DNA of 64,000 nucleotides, from the NCBI RefSeq assembly GCF_001635685.1, contig NZ_LWFF01000346.1, positions 45,987 through 109,986 of the forward strand. The letters are read 5' to 3'. Of the stretch, positions 42,199 to 50,843 are shown in pieces. The notes beneath the pieces are model-generated. The model was not told where the DNA came from, did no database searches, and saw nothing but the letters and a program-made list of their open reading frames with translations. This DNA is from Erythrobacter sp. HI0063 (lineage in GTDB: Bacteria; Pseudomonadota; Alphaproteobacteria; Sphingomonadales; Sphingomonadaceae). The position numbers and the translations under genes were made by a program. Each line of letters begins with the position of its first letter. The first letter of the stretch is position 1.

Positions 42199-42399
42199 TC
42201 AGTTCTGGATCGCCATGATGCCCCAAGCGAGCGCGGTCCCGCCAAGGAAAATGGGCCAGGACCAGAAGAAGGACTGGTCCATGATCTGCATCTGTTCGAT
42301 CGCGAGCGTTCCGCCCATGCCGCCGCCGTGCCCGATGAACAGGGCGGTGATCCACGCCAGAAGCGCGCCGCAGGGCAATGCCTTGATGAGTTCCGTCAT
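42199..42399 (-). CDS. small membrane protein of 66 residues
   Basis: Two hydrophobic helices (about 8-27 and 42-63) are separated by a glycine- and methionine-rich loop (GHGGGMGGTLAIEQM). GGAGG lies six bases before the ATG, which supports a real gene. I do not recognise a family. It is convergent with rpsI and lies on the same strand as the phosphoesterase gene upstream. Confidence 0.65.
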   Translation of the reverse strand: MTELIKALPCGALLAWITALFIGHGGGMGGTLAIEQMQIMDQSFFWSWPIFLGGTALAWGIMAIQN

Positions 42400-42469
42400 G
42401 TCCGGCCTCCGTGATTACGGACGCCTACCATGCCTCGGAATGGTTACGATTCGATTGAGCCGACAGGCT

Positions 42470-43354
42470 TCAATGCACCGGCGGATCGGTGCGGGGGACC
42501 TGATTGACCGGAGCGACCGGCTCGTCCGGCTGGCGCGGCGGCATCGCATCTTCGGGCACATCGTCGATCTGCATGTCGCGCGTGCTGACATCGCCCAGAT
42601 TGCGAGCGCGCACGGTCAATGTTTCGCCATCCCAGCGCAATTCGTTGAAGCTCGGCGGAGTGGAGCGCACGCGTTGGGACAGCGTGCCCGCTCCGATCAT
42701 CCGCACCGGGCCGTGGACGGTCTCCTGCGTCAGGTCGAAGGGATCGTGGACATGGCCGCTCAGCACGCCGAGAACCGGTCGCTGGGCAAGAGCGGTCAGA
42801 GCCTTCTGCCCCCCATGCGTCAGCGCCGTGCCCTTCGTACCGACCTCGCGCAGCGGATGGTGGACGGCGACCAGGGCCTTCACGCCCTCGGGAAGGGCAT
42901 CGATGGCGTCGAGACACTTCGTCAGCGCCGCATCGGTGATCCAGCCTTTCGACCAGTTGAAACGCGGTTGGGCGCGCACGGCGGTCTTGAGCGGCACGAT
43001 CGCCAGACCGGGCAGGTCGAGCTCCTTTTCGACCACCGATTCGACGCCTTTGAAGCGCTTGTACGGGGTGAAGAAGCGCTCGATCAGATTGAAATAGGGC
43101 AGGTCGTGATTGCCGACCTCAACCGTGATCGGCACATCGAGCGAGCGGATCCATCGCGTGGCCGCCTCGAATTCGCGGTGCCGGGCGCGCATGGTTAGAT
43201 CGCCGGTGATTGCCACGGCATCGGGCCGCTTTTCCGCGATCTCCCGCTTGACCCAGGCGATCGCATCGGTGTCTTCCAGCCCGAAATGCACATCGGAGAC
43301 ATGGAAAACGAGCGTTTCGCGGCGGTTTCGGGCGGGCGAGGGATCAGTAGCCAT
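42470..43354 (-). CDS. metallophosphoesterase
   Basis: This is a calcineurin-like phosphoesterase of 294 residues with all five metal motifs: DVHFG (20-24), GDLTMRARHREFEA (about 50-63), GNHD (about 81-84), VHHP and GHVH (about 200). Such enzymes hydrolyse cyclic nucleotides, phospholipids or other phosphoesters; the substrate is not evident. A proline-rich tail ends the protein. It overlaps the upstream DAG-kinase-like gene by 11 bases, so the two may work on related lipid phosphates (inference). Confidence 0.87.
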   Translation of the reverse strand: MATDPSPARNRRETLVFHVSDVHFGLEDTDAIAWVKREIAEKRPDAVAITGDLTMRARHREFEAATRWIRSLDVPITVEVGNHDLPYFNLIERFFTPYKRFKGVESVVEKELDLPGLAIVPLKTAVRAQPRFNWSKGWITDAALTKCLDAIDALPEGVKALVAVHHPLREVGTKGTALTHGGQKALTALAQRPVLGVLSGHVHDPFDLTQETVHGPVRMIGAGTLSQRVRSTPPSFNELRWDGETLTVRARNLGDVSTRDMQIDDVPEDAMPPRQPDEPVAPVNQVPRTDPPVH

Positions 43355-44216
43355 GGGCGGTCGCTAGCAGATCGACTTCGCACGCGGCCACGGAAAACGT
43401 GGCGCGCGATCCAAGGGTTGCGGGTTCGCCGTCGAGCAGGACTCCGATCGGAGCGTCCTCGCAATTCTCCAATTCCAATTCGTCGAACAGGCCGAGCCGT
43501 TCATGCGGCCCTTCCCGGAAACGGCGGCGCAACAGGGCCCAGCCCTGACGCAGGAAATCGCCGGGATCTTGCGCGCGATAGGCATCGAGTTGCAGGCCGC
43601 GATGGCTGGGCGTGAATTCGATCATCGGATAACCCTCGCGCGAGCCCAATTCGGGATTTCTGAGACGCACGAACGCCCCGCCCGTCGTCTCGGCCAGTGC
43701 CTCGCCGGTTTCCTCCGCGAGCGCGGCGATATCGAAATCGCGCATCGCTTCGCGCACGCTCGCCCATGACGTCCCCGGACCGCTCAACAGACCCGCCAAA
43801 GCATCGCCTGCCTCGCACCGAGCGATCTGCGGGCGAACCTTCCGGAAAGCGCCGCTTGCGATCCGGTCGAGGATTTCTTCGCACTCGGCCTCGCCATGCA
43901 TTCTCCGGCTGAGCAGGTTCATCGTTCCGCCGGGCAGCACCAGGATAGATCCGGACCAACCGTAAAGCCCGGTGATCGCCGCATTCAGCGTCCCGTCTCC
44001 GGTGAAGACGGCCAGACAGTCTATCCCCGCCGCGTCCAGTTCGCTCGCTGTCGGCAGATCCTCGTCGGGAAAGCAGATTTCGCGCGCCAGCGAGAGGTTG
44101 CGGCGCTCGCAGTGTTCGCGCAGCTCCGCAATCGCGCCGTCTTCATTGCTGCCGCTGCGTGCGTTGAGGACCAGCCAGATGGTGTCGATCGGAGCCATAG
44201 AAGCCAAGCGCTTCAT
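43344..44216 (-). CDS. diacylglycerol/sphingosine kinase-like lipid kinase
   Basis: The 290-residue protein has the DAGK catalytic domain: VLNARSGSNEDGAI (16-29), FTGDGTLNAAITGLYG (about 70-85) and VLPGGTMNLLSRRMHG (about 92-107). The remainder is the usual beta-sandwich C-terminal domain. Such kinases phosphorylate diacylglycerol or sphingoid bases; in sphingolipid-containing bacteria either is possible. Another in-frame ATG lies six codons later (44198). Confidence 0.87.
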   Translation of the reverse strand: MKRLASMAPIDTIWLVLNARSGSNEDGAIAELREHCERRNLSLAREICFPDEDLPTASELDAAGIDCLAVFTGDGTLNAAITGLYGWSGSILVLPGGTMNLLSRRMHGEAECEEILDRIASGAFRKVRPQIARCEAGDALAGLLSGPGTSWASVREAMRDFDIAALAEETGEALAETTGGAFVRLRNPELGSREGYPMIEFTPSHRGLQLDAYRAQDPGDFLRQGWALLRRRFREGPHERLGLFDELELENCEDAPIGVLLDGEPATLGSRATFSVAACEVDLLATAHGY

Positions 44217-44274
44217 TCACGCGCCGGTTCCGGGCGCAGAGGCGATAACCCTCTGAATTAGATCGAACGCTCGG

Positions 44275-44667
44275 TCACATCCGGCCTGTCAGCAGCGCCC
44301 AGGCGCTGCCGATATTGCACAGGCTATAGATCGCGTAGACCCAACCGATCCCTCCATACCCCTCCGCCAAGAACAGCAGCGTCGCCAGCAGGACCGCGAA
44401 TTCCACGATCAGCGAGGGCGGTCCGAACCGCCCCGGTCGCAACCATGCCATTCGCTCCAGGATCGGATGGCCGCTTTCCAGCACCGCCTTGTGGGCGGCG
44501 AAATTGGCAATCCCCAACAGAAAGACGAGCGCGAACAGCATCGACGAAGGGGATAGGCGCGTCGTTGGCGGATCGCCAGAGGTCGTTCGTCCGCGATCAT
44601 GCGCAACCGATCGGAAGACAGCCGCACCCGTCGATAGCGAGATGCGACTACGATCGTAAACGCCCAT
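44275..44667 (-). CDS. small membrane protein, unknown function
   Basis: From ATG 44667 the product has 130 residues. The first 40 residues are polar and basic and may not be translated; an alternative ATG at 44541 gives an 88-residue protein beginning directly with the first helix (MLFALVFLLGIANFAAHKAV). Three hydrophobic segments are present. The stretch ANFAAHKAVLESGHPIL looks conserved for a small sphingomonad membrane family, but I cannot name it. It is divergent from the UrcA gene with 64 bases between starts. Confidence 0.6.
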   Translation of the reverse strand: MGVYDRSRISLSTGAAVFRSVAHDRGRTTSGDPPTTRLSPSSMLFALVFLLGIANFAAHKAVLESGHPILERMAWLRPGRFGPPSLIVEFAVLLATLLFLAEGYGGIGWVYAIYSLCNIGSAWALLTGRM

Positions 44668-44731
44668 TACTCGGTCTGCGGCGCGCCTCCCCCCCCTACG
44701 TTCCGGGCGCGCCGCAACCCAGGAGGATAGT

Positions 44732-45052
44732 ATGAAAACGCAATTCGTCCCTCTCGCATCCGCAATCGCAGCGTTCGGCTTGGCTCTTACGGCCAGCTCT
44801 ACCCCCGTTGTGGCGCAGAGCATTAGCATCGGTGTCCAATATTCCGATCTCGATCTGACGAGCCCGCAAGGCCAAGCGACGCTCGATAAGAGAATCGCCG
44901 GTGCTGCGCACAAGATCTGCGGCCATGATGAGCAGCGCAGCGGCACGCGGATCGCCAAGAATTCCACAATGCGCGCATGCGTAGCAGAAGTGAAAGCCAA
45001 GACGGCGAAGCAGGTCGCCGCCGCCACCCAGGAGCGGCAATTGGGCGGCTGA
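44732..45052 (+). CDS. UrcA family exported protein
   Basis: The 106-residue protein has a signal peptide (about 1-29, cleavage after VVAQ) and a mature part of UrcA type: VQYSDLDLTSPQGQATLDKR, then IAGAAHKICG and a second cysteine in MRACV. The family is found in sphingomonads and relatives, with unknown function. AGGAGG lies six bases upstream of the ATG. It is the last gene before the polysaccharide locus. Confidence 0.85.
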   Translation: MKTQFVPLASAIAAFGLALTASSTPVVAQSISIGVQYSDLDLTSPQGQATLDKRIAGAAHKICGHDEQRSGTRIAKNSTMRACVAEVKAKTAKQVAAATQERQLGG

Positions 45053-45366
45053 TTCACCGGTGCGCCGATCGCCTTTTCAGCCACGTCAGACCTACCGCAA
45101 CAGGATATCTCGCTTCTTTTTCTCATGCGAAAAGTTTGCTCGCGCGATCGGGAGAGCCGAATTATCTTAAGCGACGGCGACACGCGATCAGCCGTGATCT
45201 AACCCTCGGTATTGTTGGTGATCGATGGTTCAAAGTCGGAAGAAAGCAAGCAGCCAAGGAACCCTTGTCAGGCCATTACTATACGCTTATGCCGCGCGGA
45301 AATTTCTTCGCATGTCCGCGTCCGCCGCATTTGGGCATTGGCTCCTTGCTTTTTTCGGGAATAAAA
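45053..45366. other. 314-bp gap upstream of the polysaccharide operon
   Basis: No gene is supported here. The GC content falls compared with the left side. A weak promoter-like pair, TTGTCA (45265-45270) and TATGCC (45288-45293) with 17 bases between them, could drive the operon that starts at 45367. No hairpin with a T run was seen behind the UrcA gene. Confidence 0.4.
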
Positions 45367-46422
45367 ATGATTAAGTTTGGTGTCGTAGGTTGTGGCCGCA
45401 TTTCGAAGCGCCATCTTGATTTGCTTGGGGGCGGTGAGATCGACGGCGCGCAACTTGTCGCCATATGCGATATTGATAGCCAGAGGCTGGCCGAGGCTAA
45501 GGCGAAGTATGATGTGGCCGCCTATGACAGCCTAGAGCAAATGTTGGGTGACCCGAATGTCGAGGTGGTGGTCGTGCTTACTCCCAGCGGAATGCACGCC
45601 GAACATGCCATCCTCTCCGCCCGTGCTGGGAAGCATGTCATTGTCGAAAAGCCGATGGCGTTGCGGCTGGATGATGCCGATGCGATGATCGCAGCGTGTG
45701 ACCAAGCGCGTGTGAAGCTTTTTGTCGTTAAGCAGAATCGACTGAACGTACCGGTCGTAAAGGCGCGTGAAGCGCTCGAGGCGGGCCGCTTCGGGAAACT
45801 GGTTCTCGGCACCGTCAGGGTACGCTGGCGCCGCGACCAGAGTTATTATGATCAGGATAGCTGGCGCGGAACTTGGGCGCAGGACGGCGGAGTCCTTGCT
45901 AACCAAGCGAGCCATCACGTTGATTTGTTGGAATATTTTATGGGCAATGTGGTTTCGGTTCACGCCCGCGCCAGTCGGACACTTGTGGATATCGAAGCGG
46001 AAGACACCGCGATCGCCACTTTGCAATTCGCTAATGGCGCACTGGGCATCGTCGAGGCGACCAATGCCGCGCGTCCGCGAGATCTCGAAGGCTCATTGTC
46101 AATTTTGGGTGAGGGTGGAACAGTCGTGATCGGCGGTTTCGCGGTCAACAAGATGGTGACGTGGGATTTTGTGGAGCCGCAGCCGGATGATGCCGAGGTG
46201 CTGGACAAGTACTCCGTCAATCCACCGAATGTGTACGGATATGGGCATCAAGCCTATTACGAACATGTCCTCGATTGCCTGAAAAACGACGCCGCAGCAT
46301 TGGTTGATGGGCTGGAGGGGCGGCGCAGTCTTGAGTTGATTACCGCGCTTTACGAATCAATCGAGACTGGGCTTGAGGTACCGATTCAATTCCGTTCGCG
46401 GCATGCTCGTCTGGGCGGTTAA
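45367..46422 (+). CDS. Gfo/Idh/MocA oxidoreductase, WbpB-like (UDP-GlcNAcA 3-dehydrogenase)
   Basis: An NAD(P)-dependent dehydrogenase of 351 residues. The ATG at 45367 follows an A-rich stretch. The Rossmann start is FGVVGCGRISKRHLDLL (4-20), the family EKP motif is VIVEKPMALRLDDADAM near 93-109, and the catalytic-domain histidine region is LANQASHHVDLLEYFMGN near 175-192. With the next two genes it matches the WbpB-WbpD-WbpE set that converts UDP-GlcNAc uronic acid into the 3-acetamido sugar. It is the first gene of the rightward polysaccharide operon. Confidence 0.85.
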   Translation: MIKFGVVGCGRISKRHLDLLGGGEIDGAQLVAICDIDSQRLAEAKAKYDVAAYDSLEQMLGDPNVEVVVVLTPSGMHAEHAILSARAGKHVIVEKPMALRLDDADAMIAACDQARVKLFVVKQNRLNVPVVKAREALEAGRFGKLVLGTVRVRWRRDQSYYDQDSWRGTWAQDGGVLANQASHHVDLLEYFMGNVVSVHARASRTLVDIEAEDTAIATLQFANGALGIVEATNAARPRDLEGSLSILGEGGTVVIGGFAVNKMVTWDFVEPQPDDAEVLDKYSVNPPNVYGYGHQAYYEHVLDCLKNDAAALVDGLEGRRSLELITALYESIETGLEVPIQFRSRHARLGG

Positions 46423-46425
46423 ATT

Positions 46426-46893
46426 ATGGCCGGTAAAGTGAGGCTCATTGAGGCTGCCGTTCGTGACATTGCCACCGGTAGTGGTGTGACCGTGGTGGAG
46501 CCGGGCAATCTCTATGAATGCGAACTCGGTGACGGCGTTTTCGTCGGTCCTTTTTGCGAAGTGCAGCGCGGAGTTACCATCGGTGCGCGGACCCGCGTCC
46601 AAAGTCACAGTTTCGTTTGTGAGCTTGTGACCATCGGCGCCGATTGCTTCATCGGACACGGAGTGATGTTCGTTAACGACCGTTTTTCCGGAGGTGGTCC
46701 CGCCCGGGGCGATACGAGCAAATGGGAAGCGACCGTAATTGGCGATAGAGTTTCGATCGGTTCCAATGCCACCATCATGCCGGTCACAATCTGCGATGAC
46801 GTCGTCATCGGTGCCGGTTCCGTCGTGACCAAGTCGATCGACGTGCCCGGCAGCTATGCCGGCAACCCAGCGCGTCTCTTGCGCCGCGCCTGA
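46426..46893 (+). CDS. hexapeptide acetyltransferase, WbpD-like
   Basis: The 155-residue protein is a left-handed beta-helix acetyltransferase (VRDIATGSGVTVVEPGNLYE, then FVGPFCEVQRGVTIGARTRV, CFIGHGVMFVNDRF and IGDRVSIGSNATIMPVTICD). The length and pattern match WbpD/WlbB enzymes that acetylate the 3-amino group of UDP-GlcNAc3NA. It starts three bases after the dehydrogenase stop and is followed by the aminotransferase, giving an operon order B-D-E. Confidence 0.85.
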   Translation: MAGKVRLIEAAVRDIATGSGVTVVEPGNLYECELGDGVFVGPFCEVQRGVTIGARTRVQSHSFVCELVTIGADCFIGHGVMFVNDRFSGGGPARGDTSKWEATVIGDRVSIGSNATIMPVTICDDVVIGAGSVVTKSIDVPGSYAGNPARLLRRA

Positions 46894-46916
46894 TCCTTCA
46901 GATTCGGAGACCTTTC

Positions 46917-48029
46917 ATGCCTGTGCCCTTCGTCGACCTTTATGCGCAATACAGTTCGCTGAAGGATGAGATCGACGCCGCTATCGCGCGGACCATCGCC
47001 AACAGCAGCTTCGTGCGCGGCCCCGATGTCGAGGCCTTCGAGGCCGAATACGCCGAACTGATGCAGGCGAAGCACTGCGTGTCGGCCGCAAACGGTACCG
47101 ATTCTCTCTACATCGCGATGCATGCGTTGGGCTTGAAGCCGGGGGACGAGGTTATCGTGCCCGCACAGACCTGGATTTCGACTAGCGAGACCGTCGGACA
47201 GCACGGAGCCAAAGCGGTGTTCGTCGATATCGATCCCACCACTTCGACGATCGATCCGAATCTGATCGAGGAGGCAATTACCGACCGAACCGTCGGCATC
47301 ATCCCTGTTCATCTGTATGGCCAAGCAGCCGACATGGATCCGATTATGGAGATCGCAAAGCGACGTGCCTTGTGGGTGATCGAGGATTGCGCGCAAGCAC
47401 ACCTCGCGACCTATCGGGGCCAGCAGGTCGGTACATTCGGCGAGATTTCTTCTTGGTCTTTCTATCCTGGCAAGAATCTTGGCGCGATGGGCGATGCGGG
47501 TGCGGCGACGACGAGCAGCGACGACCTGGCGCGAAAGATGGCGCGGTTCGCGCGGCATGGCGGGATTAACAAGGGCGACCACGAGATCGAGGGCATTAAC
47601 AGCCGTCTTGACGGCCTTCAGGCGGCCATACTTAGAGTAAAACTGCCACATCTTGCCGACTGGACCGAGGCTCGGCGTGCTGTTGCGGCACGCTACGACA
47701 AGCTGCTCGCCGACGTCCCAGGCATCACGACCCCGACTGAGGTCGAGGGGCGGGGACATGTCTACCACCTTTATGTGATCGAAACGGAAAATCGCGATGC
47801 ACTTCAAGCCGCGCTGAAAGCTCACGGAATCCCTACGGTAATAAACTACCGCCGCGCGCTACCATTTTTGCCCGCCTATTCCGATCGTGGGCACACTGCC
47901 AACGATTTCCCCGTCGCATACCGATTGCAAAAGCGGATACTTTCGCTGCCGATCTATGCGGAATTGAGCGAGATTCATCAGGACGAGGTCATTGCCGCGG
48001 TCCGAGAAGAAGCGACCGGCGTAAAATGA
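46917..48029 (+). CDS. DegT/DnrJ/EryC1 sugar aminotransferase, WbpE-like
   Basis: A PLP-dependent aminotransferase of 370 residues. The PLP lysine is K186 in SFYPGKNLGAMGDAGA; VIEDCAQAHLATYRG (about 154-168) holds the aspartate that pairs with the pyridine nitrogen. The closest functional analogue is WbpE, which transaminates the 3-keto sugar made by WbpB. Its stop overlaps the next start as ATGA; from here through the candidate Wzy at 54128 all genes are coupled in this way. Confidence 0.9.
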   Translation: MPVPFVDLYAQYSSLKDEIDAAIARTIANSSFVRGPDVEAFEAEYAELMQAKHCVSAANGTDSLYIAMHALGLKPGDEVIVPAQTWISTSETVGQHGAKAVFVDIDPTTSTIDPNLIEEAITDRTVGIIPVHLYGQAADMDPIMEIAKRRALWVIEDCAQAHLATYRGQQVGTFGEISSWSFYPGKNLGAMGDAGAATTSSDDLARKMARFARHGGINKGDHEIEGINSRLDGLQAAILRVKLPHLADWTEARRAVAARYDKLLADVPGITTPTEVEGRGHVYHLYVIETENRDALQAALKAHGIPTVINYRRALPFLPAYSDRGHTANDFPVAYRLQKRILSLPIYAELSEIHQDEVIAAVREEATGVK

Positions 48030-48955
48030 GGGAGCGAAAAATTTACGCGATTCCAGTCCTAGGCCGATATGGCTTGGCGCACGGATTGCTAGCATGGGCG
48101 CGCTGCCGCCTGTGGTGCGAGCAGACCGGAGCGACAATGCTTGCGCCGTTCTGGCTGAAGCCGAGAATAGGTCCGTATCTGCGCCGCGAGCGCGACAAGC
48201 GTAATTACTTTCGACTATTCCGCAGCGGAAGCGCGGTCGCGGGTCTGCGGCGGCTCACGATATTGACTAGGGCACGTCGGGTCCAGATCGGCACCGAATG
48301 GCCGGGATCGGTTTCCGAACATGTTGGATCGGGAGCTAAACCGGTCCTTGTTTGCGTGCATAATGCGGTCAAAGACAATGAGAAGAAGTCCTTCGCGCAA
48401 GTGATTGGTCATGGGACCTTTTTGCGCGAGGAACTCCTGGCCATGACGCGCCCCCAATATCGCCCTGAAAGACAACACGCCCCGTTCATCGCGGTTCATG
48501 TCCGGTTGGGGGATTTTAAGAAGCCGTCAGGTGACGTGGATGCTGCAGCGACGAATACACGCTTGCCGATCGATTGGTATGGCGACCGACTCGAAGCGCT
48601 GCGCAATGCATTGAAAGAAGACGTTCCTGCACTTGTCTTTTCCGATGGCTCCAGCGCAGATCTCGCGCCTCTGCTTGCGCACAAGAGTGTCACGCAGGTT
48701 CCCCGGCAGGCTTCCGTGACCGATCTGCTCCAAATCGGGCAGGGCGCAGCATTGATTGCTTCGGGCTCGGGCTTCAGCCTTTGGGGAGCATTTTTGGGGA
48801 ACGCGCCGCGTATCTCATATCCGGGGCAGTCGATCGTTCCAATTGACGAAGATCCTTCGCGCGACATCGAGTCCGGTTTCGGCGCCGAAATTCCTGCCAA
48901 TTTCGTCGAGCATGTACGCGCGCGTATGGATTTATCTGAAGTCAAGTCGGCATGA
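48026..48955 (+). CDS. glycosyltransferase-like protein (GT11/alpha-1,2-fucosyltransferase type)
   Basis: A 309-residue soluble protein without a recognised standard annotation. The motif IAVHVRLGDF (155-164) matches the HxRxGD donor-site motif of GT11 and related fucosyltransferases. A later VFSDGSSADLAPLL and IASGSGFSLWGAFLG resemble the family's second and third motifs. It is therefore a candidate glycosyltransferase for the polysaccharide repeat. Sugar specificity is unknown and overall similarity may be low. Confidence 0.6.
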   Translation: MRERKIYAIPVLGRYGLAHGLLAWARCRLWCEQTGATMLAPFWLKPRIGPYLRRERDKRNYFRLFRSGSAVAGLRRLTILTRARRVQIGTEWPGSVSEHVGSGAKPVLVCVHNAVKDNEKKSFAQVIGHGTFLREELLAMTRPQYRPERQHAPFIAVHVRLGDFKKPSGDVDAAATNTRLPIDWYGDRLEALRNALKEDVPALVFSDGSSADLAPLLAHKSVTQVPRQASVTDLLQIGQGAALIASGSGFSLWGAFLGNAPRISYPGQSIVPIDEDPSRDIESGFGAEIPANFVEHVRARMDLSEVKSA

Positions 48956-50229
48956 TTCGTAATATCGTCACAGTGATGCGCGGCACCGTCATCGCGCAGG
49001 CTGTGGCGGTCCTGATCCTGCCGGTCCTCACGCGTTTATTCGACCCGGCCGCTTTCGGTCATCTTCAGCTGTATCTTTCTGTGCTGACGATGTTGATCGT
49101 ATTGCCAAGCCTCCGTTACGATATCGCGATCCTACGTGCCGAGGATAACGAGCTTCCCTCGCTTCTGAGACTGTGCCTGCGCGCAAATGTTATTGTGGCT
49201 GCCTTGATTCTGGCGATTGCCTATGTGGGGGCAGCACTTTTTCCGGAGAGCTGGCTGAGCCAATCGCCGTTTCCTCTCTGGACGCCGATTGCCGCAATGG
49301 TGGCAACGAGCGTCGGTCAGGTGCTACTCTACGTCGCGATCCGCGATGAACGCTTTTCGGTGAATGCCAACAGCAAAGTGGCACAAGCCGTCAGCTATGC
49401 TGCGATAGGTGTGGCACTTGGCGTGGCGCGCATTGGCAATAGTGGTCTCGTCATCGCCGACCTTTTGGGGCGCATTACAAGCCTCGCCTGGCTTTATCGT
49501 TGGATGCGCAAACGTACCCCGATGAGCCAGGTCGGTCGCGTGTCGATCCTTAAGGTCGCAAGCCGATATCGCGAATATCCGCTCGTCGCGTTGCCGGGCT
49601 TCATAATCAATTCCGCAGGCGTCACGATCACTCCGATCATGATCTACGCAACCTTTGATGCAAATGCGGCGGGTCAATATGCGCTTGTCGATCGGGTCAT
49701 GTCGCTTCCTGTCGCGGTAGTTGCGACATCGGTATCGCAAGCATTCATGGGGCAACTTGCCACGGCGATGCGCACCGGAACCGAAGCGAGGACGCAATTC
49801 ATCAGTATCCTGCGGTGGCTCGCCCTTATCGGGATCGTCCCGACAATATTGGTCATCCTGCTTGCTCCGACGGCTTTCGTGCTGCTTTTCGGGAGCGAAT
49901 GGGAGCTAGCCGGAACGCTGGCACAAGTCTTGGCTCCGGCCACGTTCGTCGGGCTGGTTACGGGCGGCGTCAACATGACGCTGAGCGTGGTGGGTCGACA
50001 AAAAACCCAGATGGTTTGGGACGTGACGCGGCTGACGGCGTTGATCGGACTCTGGGCTGCTGTCCCGATCCTCAACCTCTCGGTAGTACTTTCCGTCGCG
50101 TTGCACAGCGCATTGCTGGTGATTGCCAATATTGTCTTCCTCATTCTATGCGCAAATGCGCTGAAACATCCGCTGAGTGCCCCCGCGATCGCAACCGATA
50201 CGCTGCTTGTGGAGAGCGACCCTAGATGA
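48952..50229 (+). CDS. oligosaccharide flippase, Wzx-type
   Basis: An integral membrane protein of 425 residues with 10-12 hydrophobic helices. It starts with MIRNIVTVMRGTVIAQAVAV and LTRLFDPAAFGHLQLYLSVL, the usual opening of polysaccharide transporter (MATE/MVF superfamily) flippases. It would move the undecaprenyl-linked repeat across the inner membrane. It is coupled to the glycosyltransferase before it and to hisH after it. Confidence 0.85.
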   Translation: MIRNIVTVMRGTVIAQAVAVLILPVLTRLFDPAAFGHLQLYLSVLTMLIVLPSLRYDIAILRAEDNELPSLLRLCLRANVIVAALILAIAYVGAALFPESWLSQSPFPLWTPIAAMVATSVGQVLLYVAIRDERFSVNANSKVAQAVSYAAIGVALGVARIGNSGLVIADLLGRITSLAWLYRWMRKRTPMSQVGRVSILKVASRYREYPLVALPGFIINSAGVTITPIMIYATFDANAAGQYALVDRVMSLPVAVVATSVSQAFMGQLATAMRTGTEARTQFISILRWLALIGIVPTILVILLAPTAFVLLFGSEWELAGTLAQVLAPATFVGLVTGGVNMTLSVVGRQKTQMVWDVTRLTALIGLWAAVPILNLSVVLSVALHSALLVIANIVFLILCANALKHPLSAPAIATDTLLVESDPR

Positions 50230-50843
50230 TCCGTATCGTCGATTATGGCGTTGGTAACATTGCCAGCCTCGTCAACATGTTCGGCCATTTAGGCTTCGAC
50301 GCGGTACCCACCGACGATGCGGCGGCAATCGCGCGCGCGGATCATCTGGTCCTTCCGGGGGTGGGCGCGTTCGATCATGCGATGCGCCAACTCGCCGCGC
50401 GTGATCTCGTAGCGCCGCTACACGACGCCGCGGCGCGTGGGGCCCATATGCTCGGTGTCTGCCTCGGCATGCAGCTGCTCGGTCGATCAAGCGAGGAGGG
50501 CAAGTTACCCGGCTTGGGTCTCATAGACGCGGTGACCGTGCGGCTTCCTGCAATCGGGCGCGATGGCAAGAAACTTTCGGTGCCGAACATCGGCTGGCAC
50601 ATGCTCGAAAAGCCGCGCATGTCCCCGCTCCTCGATAATGCCACAAGGCCGGAGCGCTTCTATTTCGTACATAGCTACCATATGATCTGCGCAGAACCGA
50701 ACGATGTCGCGGGCACGATTTTGCGCGGCGGCGACCAAGTGACCGTCGCAGTCTCACGCGATACGCTGCACGGAGTGCAATTCCATCCCGAGAAGAGTCA
50801 CCGCCACGGCATGTCCCTTCTCGAAGCGTTTGCCCGACTATGA
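50226..50843 (+). CDS. glutaminase subunit HisH2 of the sugar amidination system
   Basis: The 205-residue glutamine amidotransferase has the HisH fold: DYGVGNIASL (6-15), the nucleophile C79 in LGVCLGMQLL, and H187/E189 in VQFHPEKSH. Inside this locus it is predicted to deliver ammonia to HisF2 and WbpG, not to make histidine. This reading rests on its direct coupling to hisF2 and the wbpG-like gene and on the lack of other his genes nearby. Confidence 0.88.
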   Translation: MIRIVDYGVGNIASLVNMFGHLGFDAVPTDDAAAIARADHLVLPGVGAFDHAMRQLAARDLVAPLHDAAARGAHMLGVCLGMQLLGRSSEEGKLPGLGLIDAVTVRLPAIGRDGKKLSVPNIGWHMLEKPRMSPLLDNATRPERFYFVHSYHMICAEPNDVAGTILRGGDQVTVAVSRDTLHGVQFHPEKSHRHGMSLLEAFARL

